NCBI RefSeq assembly: GCF_900109045.1
Contig: NZ_FNYL01000010.1
Coordinates: forward strand, 240,255 to 304,254
Direction: 5' to 3'
DNA: 64,000 nucleotides
DNA from: Dyadobacter sp. SG02
GTDB lineage: Bacteria; Bacteroidota; Bacteroidia; Cytophagales; Spirosomataceae
This document shows, in pieces, positions 36,207 through 44,025 of the stretch (the stretch's first letter is position 1; the number at the start of each line of letters is the position of its first letter). The translations under genes and the position numbers were made by a program. The notes under the pieces were generated by a model that made no database searches, was not told the DNA's origin, and worked only from the letters and a program-made list of their open reading frames with translations.

Positions 36207-37361
36207 TTAAATGCGTTTTTCCTCGACGATCTCGCCCCGGCTCACGCTGAGGATCATGCCCATTGCAATACCCGTAAAAAGCAGCGACGTTCCACCCTGA
36301 CTAAAAAACGGCAGCGTTTGTCCCGTCACCGGCACCAGGCCCACCGTTACCGCCATCGCTGAAAACGCCTGGCTCACGACGATGAATGTCAGCCCGGCCG
36401 ATAGCAACCCGCCGAATGGTCGCTTGGTCGCTTCGATGGCTTTCAGGCCGCGGTATAGCAGGATCAGGTAAAGGATAATCAATGCGGTACCGCCCAGGGT
36501 GCCATATTCTTCCACCGCCACGGCAAAAATGAAGTCCTTCTGCGGCTCGGGCAGGAAGCGGCGCTGGCGGCTTTTGGAAACGCCTTCCCCATACAACCCG
36601 CCGCGGGCCATGGCCATGTAGGATTGCTGGGATTGGTAAACGACGACGTCCTTGTCAAAAAAGGTCGAAATGCGGCTCTGCGCTGTTCCCGACCGTTGTG
36701 TGGAGTTAAGTAAAATAGCGATGGTCGCGAAAAACACGAGGCCGAGCGCCGTAAATGCAAGGTAATGCAGCGGTACTTTGCCCACGAACATGAGCAAAAA
36801 ACAAATGCCGGCCAACATCACCGCCGTCGAAACGTTACTCACGAAAATCAGCCCGCACACGACGCCCACGAGCGCGAGCGGCTCCATGAAGAGTTCACGG
36901 GTATTCCAGCCGCCTTTGATATGCCTCGCCAGTATCAGCGACAAATGCGCTACCAATGCTACCTTGGCCCATTCCGAAGGCTGGAAACGCTGTCCGAGCA
37001 CGGGTATCTCAATCCAGCGGGCGGCGTCGTTCACCGACGTCCCGAAAAACATCGTGAATATCAAAAGCAGAATGGAGCTCCAAACGGCCAGGCGCGTCAC
37101 GTACACGAATTTGATATACGGCACCCGGTGCACGAAATACATCACGCCCAGCGACAGCACACACAACAATGCATGTTTGTAGAGATAATATTCGGTGTTA
37201 CCGTCCATCTGGCTGTAAGCGTCCTTCACGGAAGCGCTGTACACCACCACAATGCTCCACATGAGCATGATAATGCATATGCCCCAAATCCAGGGATCGC
37301 CTTTGAGGTTTTTGCTAAACCATGCCTGGGTATCTTCCCTTGTTTTGTTCAGGAAATCCAT
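36207..37361 (-). CDS. ftsW: FtsW/SEDS family peptidoglycan glycosyltransferase
   Basis: A 384-residue SEDS protein with about ten helices that polymerises lipid II at the septum together with a class B PBP. Signatures are ARWIEIPVLGQRFQPSEWAK, the extracellular loop with EPQKDFIFAVAVEEYG and the late GLVPVTGQTLPFFSQGGTSL. It stands between murD and murG as usual for ftsW. A short TGAC repeat array separates it from murD. Confidence 0.95.
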   Translation of the reverse strand: MDFLNKTREDTQAWFSKNLKGDPWIWGICIIMLMWSIVVVYSASVKDAYSQMDGNTEYYLYKHALLCVLSLGVMYFVHRVPYIKFVYVTRLAVWSSILLLIFTMFFGTSVNDAARWIEIPVLGQRFQPSEWAKVALVAHLSLILARHIKGGWNTRELFMEPLALVGVVCGLIFVSNVSTAVMLAGICFLLMFVGKVPLHYLAFTALGLVFFATIAILLNSTQRSGTAQSRISTFFDKDVVVYQSQQSYMAMARGGLYGEGVSKSRQRRFLPEPQKDFIFAVAVEEYGTLGGTALIILYLILLYRGLKAIEATKRPFGGLLSAGLTFIVVSQAFSAMAVTVGLVPVTGQTLPFFSQGGTSLLFTGIAMGMILSVSRGEIVEEKRI

Positions 37362-37385
37362 ATTATCTGGCGGCTAAGAATTTGT

Positions 37386-37419
37386 TGTCAGGTATAGTTC
37401 AGAATTGTCAGGGATGGTC
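37386..37419. repeat. TGAC-N6 repeat array, one orientation (locus 2)
   Basis: GTCA on the plus strand at 37386, 37406 and 37416, with a one-base-altered copy GTTCA at 37396, all at an exact 10-bp period. It lies in the 56-bp gap between the murD stop and the ftsW start. The murD TGA stop (37420-37418) is the first TGAC unit on the minus strand. It shares unit and period with the arrays at 26.4 and 43.0 kb. Confidence 0.75.
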
Positions 37420-38794
37420 ATTGGATGAGGTTTCTGACGGCAGCTTTGAATCGGTCACCGCGATCCTCGTAGTTTTTGAACAAATCAAAACTCGCGCAGG
37501 CGGGTGAAAGCAGAACGATATCCCCCGGCACGCCCCATTCCCGTCCTTTGTTGACGGCGTCCTGGACATCCTCGGTCGCATATATTTGCGGGACTTTGCC
37601 CGAAAAGTAGGTTTCAAGTTTCAAGGGATCTTTCCCGAGAACGATCAGTCCTTTTACTTTTTCCTTAACCAGTCCTTCAATTTGTGAATAATCATTCCCT
37701 TTATCCACACCACCGGCAATAAGGATCACCGGCTGATCGAAACTACCCAACGCGTAGTACACGGAATCCACATTGGTAGCCTTGGAATCATTAATATAAG
37801 TCACCCCGCCGATCACCTCCACCTGTTCAAGCCGGTGAGGTGCATTGATGAACGATTTCAAACCCTCCCGGATCTCTTCTGCACCGATACCCAGCAACTG
37901 AGCCACCGAAATCGCCGCCAGTGCATTGATCGCATTATGGGGACCTTTGATAGGCAACTCAACGAATGCCTGTTCAAATGCATTGCCGCTGATATTGGAA
38001 ATCAATTGTCCGTTATCAAGATATGAACCTGATTCCAGTACATTTTCCAGCGACACTTCCACCTTACCCACCGCCGAATTTTTCTTTTCGAGCTCCTTTT
38101 CAATCACTTCACTTTCTTTATAATAAATGAAATGATCCGAGGCCGTCTGGTTACGAATGATATTAAACTTGGAATTCACATAATTCTGAAAATCATACCC
38201 ATAACGATCCAGGTGATCGGGAGTGATATTCAGCAGAACGGAAATATAAGGATGAAAATCGATGATATTATCCAGCTGGAAGCTGCTGATTTCCAATACA
38301 TAATAATCGAAATGCTTTTCAGCTACGGCCCAGGCAAAACTGTCGCCGATATTGCCGGCGAGGCCTACATTCAGGCCCGCGGTTTTAAGCAAATGGTACG
38401 TCAGTAACGTGGTCGTTGTCTTGCCGTTGCTGCCGGTAATCGCGATCAGCTTCGCGTCCGTATAGCGCGAGGCGAACTCGATTTCGGAGATGACGGGAAT
38501 GCCTTTTTCCTTCAATGCAACAATCAGAGGCACTTTGTCGGGGATACCCGGACTTTTCACCACCAGGTCGCTTTCGAGAATGCGCTCCTCCGAATGCTGT
38601 CCCTGTTCAAATGGAATATTTTCACTGTTCAGAATGTCTGCGTACTTCTGATGCAACTGGCCCTTATCCGATAAAAAAACTTCAAAACCTTTGGATTTCG
38701 CAAGAATCGCAGCTCCCGCACCGCTTTCTCCGCCACCCAGTATCGTCACCTTTTTTTGCACAAGAATCGAATTAAAACGTTGAACAATCTGCAT
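37418..38794 (-). CDS. murD: UDP-N-acetylmuramoylalanine--D-glutamate ligase
   Basis: Adds D-glutamate (supplied by MurI) to UDP-MurNAc-L-Ala. The 458-residue Mur ligase has VTILGGGESGAGAAILAK, the P-loop AITGSNGKTTTTLLTYHLL, the NITPDHLDRYG segment and INDSKATNVDSVYYALGSF. The C-terminal DLLSPACASFDLF-type motif is present as VLLSPACASFDLFKNYEDRG. It is the first gene of the cluster here. mraY and other dcw genes are not upstream. Confidence 0.97.
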   Translation of the reverse strand: MQIVQRFNSILVQKKVTILGGGESGAGAAILAKSKGFEVFLSDKGQLHQKYADILNSENIPFEQGQHSEERILESDLVVKSPGIPDKVPLIVALKEKGIPVISEIEFASRYTDAKLIAITGSNGKTTTTLLTYHLLKTAGLNVGLAGNIGDSFAWAVAEKHFDYYVLEISSFQLDNIIDFHPYISVLLNITPDHLDRYGYDFQNYVNSKFNIIRNQTASDHFIYYKESEVIEKELEKKNSAVGKVEVSLENVLESGSYLDNGQLISNISGNAFEQAFVELPIKGPHNAINALAAISVAQLLGIGAEEIREGLKSFINAPHRLEQVEVIGGVTYINDSKATNVDSVYYALGSFDQPVILIAGGVDKGNDYSQIEGLVKEKVKGLIVLGKDPLKLETYFSGKVPQIYATEDVQDAVNKGREWGVPGDIVLLSPACASFDLFKNYEDRGDRFKAAVRNLIQ

Positions 38795-38861
38795 TAACCA
38801 CGAAGGTAAATCTTTTGCCGAAAACTTTTTTTAATGCCCTCCCAATAACACGGATAAAAAA

Positions 38862-38884
38862 AGAGGCACAGGAAATATGCCTCT
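38862..38884 (-). terminator. Terminator after mscL
   Basis: Stem AGAGGCA (38862-38868) with TGCCTCT (38878-38884), a 9-base loop and seven T following on the minus strand. It lies 31 bp past the mscL stop and before the murD start. Confidence 0.75.
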
Positions 38885-38914
38885 CGATTACTATTTATGG
38901 ACAATTAACTAGTT

Positions 38915-39244
38915 CTACTCTTTCTTCATCGATTCCGATAATTTCAATCTGTTGGCCGCTTTCACGATCAGGAATATCACCCAGGCGATGAGCAGGAATT
39001 GGATGAGGACCTGAATAAAGTTGCCGTATCGGATCGCTACTTCCGGCGTTTCGCCGACAGCTTCTTTCAGCACAACTTTAAGTTGCGTAAAATCCACTCC
39101 GCCGAGGATCAGGCCCAGAATCGGGTTCAGAATGTCCTCCACGAGCGACGTAGTGATTTTTCCAAATGCCGCACCTATGACGACACCGACAGCGAGGTCC
39201 AGTACGTTGCCCTGGGCAATGAAGGTCTTGAATTCCTTTAACAT
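38915..39244 (-). CDS. mscL: Large-conductance mechanosensitive channel
   Basis: Pentameric tension-gated pore that releases solutes under hypo-osmotic shock. The 109-residue protein has helix 1 beginning FIAQGNVLDLAVGVVIGAAF followed by GKITTSLVEDILNPILGLIL, and helix 2 around VLIQFLLIAWVIFLIVKAAN. It is a little shorter than the E. coli protein, with a brief charged C-terminus. It lies 24 bp after the DUF3078 gene, perhaps cotranscribed. Confidence 0.96.
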   Translation of the reverse strand: MLKEFKTFIAQGNVLDLAVGVVIGAAFGKITTSLVEDILNPILGLILGGVDFTQLKVVLKEAVGETPEVAIRYGNFIQVLIQFLLIAWVIFLIVKAANRLKLSESMKKE

Positions 39245-39268
39245 AACAAGATGAGGTTAGTTGATAGA

Positions 39269-40192
39269 TTAAAAAGCAAACAAAAAGCCTATGCTGAGAG
39301 CCTGAGCAAACTGGATTTTGTTGCTCTGGTCTTCATCGTAAACCATAATGGCACCGAGATTGACATTGACATATTTGTTGATCTTGGCTGTCAGCTGGGC
39401 ATCCAGGCGGTTATCTATATTCAGAGGATGTTTGAAGCTGGAAAACATCAGGTAACGGAATTTCAGGTTCACGTCCTTCGCGATATCCTTGTCAAAATTG
39501 GCAACCAACTGGATCAGCGCCGCTTCTGTGCGCACCTTTTTGCCAATGGGCACACCGTAATTCTTCTGATCCGGCGTGTTGACATACAAATCCTCATCAA
39601 TCACGATCGTCTGCCGTAACGCGCCAGGCGCAAGGTCTACGAAGAAATATGGAACAGGGCGATACTCGATACCAATCGCCTCGGTCAGGTATGCCGGAGC
39701 AAGAATGCCTGATACCTTTTTCTTGACCTCACTGGTATCAGAATATTCATAACCGTTACCAAACTGCGACAGGAAGTTAACATTCGCAAAAAGGCTCCAT
39801 TTTGACGTCAGCTCGCGGTTATATTTAGTATCGAAGAAAATCCGATCGACGTTCTTGCGGCTTTGCTGCCCCTTGTTACGGACGATACCATACTGGCCCT
39901 GGAAGTCGTTCCTCCACGAGTTCTTGCCGACCTTCTTTTCACTCAATGCATTCAGGAAGAGGCCCAATGCAATGGAGTTGACGCCACCACCCGTCCAGTT
40001 GGAGCTGAAAGAACCCTGGTTCAGGTTAGCCCCGAACTCTATCTTATGCCAGGCGGTATCGTTTGCGGTTTTCAACCGGCCGGAGTTGATCGAGTTGGAA
40101 AGATCCACTTTATTTTGGGAAACGGCCGGGAATGTGAGAAGTGCAAGTAAAATTAGAGCAATAAAGGATTTGAGTTGATGTTTTTGATTCAT
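39269..40192 (-). CDS. DUF3078 outer-membrane beta-barrel protein
   Basis: A 307-residue exported protein (signal peptide about residues 1-25, ending TFPAVSQ). The mature part shows WHKIEFGANLNQGSFSSNWT and GGGVNSIALGLFLNALSEKK, diagnostic of DUF3078 in Bacteroidota. Alternating strands with aromatic residues and a C-terminal Phe (ALSIGFLFAF) point to an outer-membrane barrel. Function is unknown. It follows the ECF sigma gene at 40292-40894 by 99 bp. Confidence 0.85.
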   Translation of the reverse strand: MNQKHQLKSFIALILLALLTFPAVSQNKVDLSNSINSGRLKTANDTAWHKIEFGANLNQGSFSSNWTGGGVNSIALGLFLNALSEKKVGKNSWRNDFQGQYGIVRNKGQQSRKNVDRIFFDTKYNRELTSKWSLFANVNFLSQFGNGYEYSDTSEVKKKVSGILAPAYLTEAIGIEYRPVPYFFVDLAPGALRQTIVIDEDLYVNTPDQKNYGVPIGKKVRTEAALIQLVANFDKDIAKDVNLKFRYLMFSSFKHPLNIDNRLDAQLTAKINKYVNVNLGAIMVYDEDQSNKIQFAQALSIGFLFAF

Positions 40193-40291
40193 TTCTAATG
40201 TGTTTAGTGGACCGTACTCATCTGATTTTGGACCGTTTAATAACTAACAAATGAGGAGGTAGCGGTCAAAGTAAAGCAATTTCTGATGCTT

Positions 40292-40894
40292 TCAAAAAAA
40301 TTTGCGCTCTTCAGAAAGTTTATGATACCACTTGCGGAGCTTCCTGCGCGACCGCAACAGCCGCATTTTGACGGCACTTTCGGTCGTCCGGAAGAGATTT
40401 GCGATGTCGCGGATACTGCGGTCGTCGAGATATCTGAGATAAATCATCGCCTTGTCTTCCAGGCCCAGCAGATCGAGTGCCGCCCTTAGCTTTACGAGAT
40501 TCACGTCCTCTTCGAAAAGCCCTTGCAAACTAAACTCTTCTTTTCCGACGCAACCGGGCATTTCGGCCTCATGGACGAGGATGACCTTGCGCTTGCTCCC
40601 GCGAGCGAGGTCCATACAATGGTTGTGGGTAATGGTAAAAAGCCAGGTGGAGAATTTAGCGCCGGTCTTGAAGGAACCCATTTTGTGGATGAGTTTGAGA
40701 AAGACATCGTGCATAATGTCTTCGGCGCGAGTGGCGTCTTTCGTGAGTGTGAGGCATCTTTGGTAAACTTTTAAAGCGTAGCGCTCGTAAAGTTCCCGGA
40801 AGTGACGATTGTCCCTTGATTCGAGAAATAGTCTAACTAATTCTTCATCTGTCGAATTATGCTCCGAACAGGAATTGCTCCGTAAATCAACCAT
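40292..40894 (-). CDS. RNA polymerase ECF sigma-70 factor, no partner anti-sigma gene seen
   Basis: A 200-residue ECF sigma factor with region 2 (FRELYERYALKVYQRCLTLT, ATRAEDIMHDVFLKLIHK) and region 4 helix-turn-helix (RDIANLFRTTESAVKMRLLRSRRKL). Residues about 120-145 form a linker containing MPGCVGKEEF. Unlike the sigma gene at 3162-3752, no membrane anti-sigma gene follows. The next genes are DUF3078 and mscL, possible targets. It stands alone upstream as well, past the tsf terminator. Confidence 0.9.
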   Translation of the reverse strand: MVDLRSNSCSEHNSTDEELVRLFLESRDNRHFRELYERYALKVYQRCLTLTKDATRAEDIMHDVFLKLIHKMGSFKTGAKFSTWLFTITHNHCMDLARGSKRKVILVHEAEMPGCVGKEEFSLQGLFEEDVNLVKLRAALDLLGLEDKAMIYLRYLDDRSIRDIANLFRTTESAVKMRLLRSRRKLRKWYHKLSEERKFF

Positions 40895-40969
40895 TGTGCC
40901 TGATGAAAAGCCGCCGATAGCGTGTGCTGAAAATTAAATTGCATTTAACTTTCTGTAAATATGAAAAAA

Positions 40970-41004
40970 CAACGCCTGGTATACAAATTAGATACCAGGC
41001 GTTG
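40970..41004 (-). terminator. Terminator after tsf
   Basis: Perfect 13-bp stem (40970-40982 with 40992-41004) containing CGCCTGGTA, followed by six T on the minus strand. It lies 26 bp beyond the tsf stop. Confidence 0.85.
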
Positions 41005-41029
41005 TCAATATATTTGTTGCAAAAAAGGC

Positions 41030-41866
41030 TTATCCGCCGATCGCTACACGTTTGAATGAGGTCACTGTCAAACCTTTTGAAGTTTTCTCAAGCAGCTGAC
41101 GGATAGTCAGTGAAGAATCTTTCACAAATTCCTGATTCAACAGGGTGCTGTCTTTGTAGAACTTCTGCAATTTACCCTGAGCAATTTTCTCAAGCATTGC
41201 CTCAGGCTTGCCTTCCGCGCGAGCCTGCTCTTTACCAACTTCGATTTCGCGCTCGATAATAGCAGCGTCGATACCGTCTTTGTCCAAAGCGACCGGCTTC
41301 ATAGCGGCAATCTGCATGGCTACGTCTTTGCCAAGCTCAGCAACATCCGTTCCGTTTACACCGGCAAATGCTACCAATACGCCCAATTTGCCGTTTGAGT
41401 GGATATAAGGCACTACTTTGTCAGCAGAAACATTCTCGTAAGCACTGATTTCCAGTTTCTCTCCCAGTTTACCTGTCAGTTCTACCATGTGCTCGGCTAC
41501 CGGACGACCGTCAGCCAAAGTTGCAGCCAGAAGCGCGTCTTTGTCAGCGATATTATCCGCTACTGCTTTGTCAAGGATAGACTGCGCAAGGTTTTTGAAA
41601 TCTTCCACGTTCGATACGGGTTCCGTTTCGCAAGCCAGCGCAACGAGTTTACCGTTGGTACCGTCTTCGCTGATGTTGATCAGGACAGTTCCTTCTGATA
41701 CGGCGTTGTCGGCACGTTTTGCAGCAACTTTCTGTCCTTGTTTACGGAGAATATCAACGGCTTTGTCGAAATCGCCATCTGCTTCCTGCAGGGCTTTTTT
41801 ACAATCCATCATGCCCGCGCCGGTCATCTGGCGGAGTTTGTTTACATCTTGTGCGGTAATTGCCAT
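41030..41866 (-). CDS. tsf: Elongation factor Ts
   Basis: Nucleotide exchange factor for EF-Tu. The 278-residue protein opens with VNKLRQMTGAGMMDCKKALQ (UBA-like domain) and IDILRKQG-type VDILRKQGQKVAAKRADN. The core includes TEPVSNVEDFKNLAQSI and the C-terminal LLNQEFVKDSSLTIRQLL. Length is normal for Bacteroidota. It follows rpsB but a terminator hairpin lies between them. Confidence 0.96.
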   Translation of the reverse strand: MAITAQDVNKLRQMTGAGMMDCKKALQEADGDFDKAVDILRKQGQKVAAKRADNAVSEGTVLINISEDGTNGKLVALACETEPVSNVEDFKNLAQSILDKAVADNIADKDALLAATLADGRPVAEHMVELTGKLGEKLEISAYENVSADKVVPYIHSNGKLGVLVAFAGVNGTDVAELGKDVAMQIAAMKPVALDKDGIDAAIIEREIEVGKEQARAEGKPEAMLEKIAQGKLQKFYKDSTLLNQEFVKDSSLTIRQLLEKTSKGLTVTSFKRVAIGG

Positions 41867-41969
41867 GATCGTGATAAATATTATGTATTAATGTTTTGTA
41901 TTGAAAGGGGCTTTAACCGGAGATTATCAATTGGTTAAGGAATCCCGTTTCGGAGAATTTTAAAAAAAT

Positions 41970-41998
41970 GTAGCCCATAGCAAGAGGCTATGGGCTAC
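41970..41998 (-). terminator. Strong hairpin terminator between rpsB and tsf
   Basis: Perfect 12-bp stem (41970-41981 with 41987-41998), a 5-base loop, then seven T on the minus strand. It lies 53 bp past rpsB and 104 bp before tsf, so tsf either depends on read-through or has its own promoter. Confidence 0.85.
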
Positions 41999-42050
41999 CG
42001 TATATGTCAAGTATGGCGAATCATTTGAAAACTACGCCATATTGCCCTTT

Positions 42051-42869
42051 TTACTCTTCGTCAGATTCAGCAACTTCTGCTTCTGCTGCAACTTCGGCGC
42101 GAGGGGCCGCCTCTTCACCTTTGTCAGCTGCGCGTTTAGCTTCTTCTTCCTCTACCAGGCGCTGATCGTCCTTATCTTGTTTGCGTTCCATCAAACCTTC
42201 TTCGATAGCCTTACCGATCGCCAGTGTGATCAACGAGATCGCTTTGTAAGCATCGTCGTTCGATGGGATTGGGAAGTCAACCAATTCAGGGTTTGAGTTG
42301 GTATCGCAGATCGCAAAAATAGGGATGTTCAATCTTTTTGCTTCTGCTACCGCAATGTGCTCGCGTTTTACATCAACGATGAAAAGTGCTGCCGGAAGGC
42401 GAGTAAGGTCCGCTACACCACCTAGTACTCTTTCCAGTTTCTCCTTTTCACGTGTAAGCATCAGGCGTTCTCTCTTCGCAATATTGCTAACCGTGGCTTC
42501 GTCTTTCAGCATCTTCTCGAGAGTCTGCATTTTTTTCAAAGACTTGCGAATTGTGCCAAAGTTTGTCAGCATACCACCCAACCAACGATCGGTCACGTAA
42601 GGCATTTTAAGGCGTTTCGCCTCTTCCGTTACGATTTCCTGCGCTTGTTTTTTAGTAGCAACAAACATGATCTTACGTCCTGAACGAACAATCTGTTTCA
42701 ACGCAGCTTCCGCTTCGTTAAGGCAGCTCAAAGTTTTGTTCAGGTCAATGATGTGGATCCCGTTCTTCTCCATGAAGATATATGGAGCCATCCGTGGATC
42801 CCACTTGCGGGTAAGGTGACCAAAGTGGACACCTGCATCCAATAGTTCTTTATATTCTATTTGTGCCAT
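42051..42869 (-). CDS. rpsB: 30S ribosomal protein S2
   Basis: A 272-residue protein from ATG 42869-42867 (MAQIEYKELLDAGVHFGHLT). The ORF extends 20 codons upstream, but homologues begin here. S2 signatures include RKWDPRMAPYIFMEKNGIHI, DLNKTLSCLNEAEAAL and VTDRWLGGMLTNFGTIRKSL. The C-terminal extension is acidic and Ala/Glu-rich, as usual in Bacteroidota. It follows rpsI with a TGAC repeat array in between. Confidence 0.96.
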   Translation of the reverse strand: MAQIEYKELLDAGVHFGHLTRKWDPRMAPYIFMEKNGIHIIDLNKTLSCLNEAEAALKQIVRSGRKIMFVATKKQAQEIVTEEAKRLKMPYVTDRWLGGMLTNFGTIRKSLKKMQTLEKMLKDEATVSNIAKRERLMLTREKEKLERVLGGVADLTRLPAALFIVDVKREHIAVAEAKRLNIPIFAICDTNSNPELVDFPIPSNDDAYKAISLITLAIGKAIEEGLMERKQDKDDQRLVEEEEAKRAADKGEEAAPRAEVAAEAEVAESDEE

Positions 42870-42956
42870 TGCCAAATTTGATTTAAAAATATTTTTTAGA
42901 CTTGTTACGCAGCACGAAGCATCGGGCACGATAAGCGACGTCTGGACAATTTCCAG

Positions 42957-43057
42957 GTCTATTGGTTGTCAAAGGTTGTCATTTGTAGCCAGGTATTGTT
43001 TTTAAGTAATAAAATACAACACATGACCATTCTTGACTTTCAATGACCACACATGAC
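42957..43057. repeat. Degenerate TGAC-N6 repeat array, convergent arrangement (locus 3)
   Basis: On the plus strand GTCA occurs at 42968 and 42978, with weakened copies at 42957 (GTCT) and 42988 (GCCA). After a 32-bp A/T-rich centre TGAC occurs at 43024, 43034, 43044 and 43054, spaced exactly 10 bp. Same unit, period and facing orientation as the array near 26.5 kb. It fills the gap between the rpsI stop and the rpsB leader. No terminator-like hairpin with T-run is seen here. Confidence 0.8.
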
Positions 43058-43066
43058 CATTTTCTA

Positions 43067-43453
43067 TTAACGTTTCGAGAACTGGAACCTTCTGCGAGCC
43101 TTAGCGCGTCCGTATTTCTTACGCTCAACCATACGTGGGTCACGGGTAAGGAATCCTTCTTTTTTCAATGCGCCGCGGAATTCGCCGTTGTATTGAACCA
43201 GTGCACGTGAAACCGCCATACGGATCGCTTCCGCCTGACCTGAGATTCCACCACCTCTAACATTCACTTTAATATCGTAACCATTTCCACCTGAGATTGT
43301 CGCGAACGGTTGTTGCAGAACGATCTGGTGTACTTCAAACGGAAAATATTCTTTGTAATCACGACCGTTAACTTTAATGTCGCCTTTACCTGGTGTAAGG
43401 TAAATACGAGCAACGGCTGTTTTTCTTCTACCTATTGTGTTGATCACTTCCAT
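43067..43453 (-). CDS. rpsI: 30S ribosomal protein S9
   Basis: A 128-residue protein starting MEVINTIGRRKTAVARIYLT, with GGGISGQAEAIRMAVSRALV and the conserved basic C-terminus ending KARRRFQFSKR that reaches the P-site tRNA. It follows rplM by 3 bp, the universal L13-S9 pairing. Confidence 0.97.
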   Translation of the reverse strand: MEVINTIGRRKTAVARIYLTPGKGDIKVNGRDYKEYFPFEVHQIVLQQPFATISGGNGYDIKVNVRGGGISGQAEAIRMAVSRALVQYNGEFRGALKKEGFLTRDPRMVERKKYGRAKARRRFQFSKR

Positions 43454-43456
43454 GAA

Positions 43457-43900
43457 TTACAATTGGATTTGCTTTGGTTGCTGAGCGCTGTGCGGGTGTT
43501 CTGCGGCAGCGTAAACAAACAGGTTTGTAAATAAACGACGTCCCAAACGGTTCTTTGGAAGCATGCCTTTTACGGCTTTCTCGATCACACGCTCAGGGTG
43601 TTTTTCGAGCAACTCGCGGGGAGTTTGAAAACGTTGACCTCCCGGGTAACCTGTGTGGCGAACATAAATTTTGTCCGTCATTTTCTTACCTGTCAACTTG
43701 ATCTTATCGGCGTTGATAACAATCACGTTATCACCACAATCCACATGAGGAGTGTAGCTTGCTTTGTGTTTGCCTCTGATAATTTTGGCAACTTCGCTGG
43801 CCAAACGACCAAGAATTGCATTTTCAGCATCCACAACAATCCACTCCTTGTTTACTGTGTTTTTGTTCGCCGAGATGGTTTTGTAGCTTAACGTATCCAC
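43457..43900 (-). CDS. rplM: 50S ribosomal protein L13
   Basis: A 147-residue protein. I place the start at GTG 43900-43898, because homologues begin with (M)DTLSYKT and no ATG is available. A TTG three codons upstream (43909) is the alternative. Conserved blocks are NKEWIVVDAENAILGRLASE, GKKMTDKIYVRHTGYPGG and VKGMLPKNRLGRRL. It heads the rplM-rpsI unit, with a probable promoter 73 bp upstream. Confidence 0.95.
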   Translation of the reverse strand: MDTLSYKTISANKNTVNKEWIVVDAENAILGRLASEVAKIIRGKHKASYTPHVDCGDNVIVINADKIKLTGKKMTDKIYVRHTGYPGGQRFQTPRELLEKHPERVIEKAVKGMLPKNRLGRRLFTNLFVYAAAEHPHSAQQPKQIQL

Positions 43901-43972
43901 GATTAACAAAAAATTTAATTGATTTTCAATAATTTACACTGTAACAAGACAGTCCATCGCAAAATGGGAGTG

Positions 43973-44004
43973 CAAATATAGAGTTTAACAAATTGAATTA
44001 CAAG
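43973..44004 (-). promoter_or_regulatory. Probable promoter of rplM-rpsI
   Basis: On the minus strand CTTG (44004-44001), 20 bases, then TATATTTG (43980-43973). This fits the Bacteroidota -33/-7 pattern with one -33 mismatch. Transcription would begin near 43966. Confidence 0.55.
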
Positions 44005-44025
44005 TGTGTTTGTAAAATTCATTTG

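Noticed and set aside
39245..39268. Possible promoter between DUF3078 and mscL genes
   Set aside because: Only 24 bp and no TAnnTTTG match; cotranscription is simpler.
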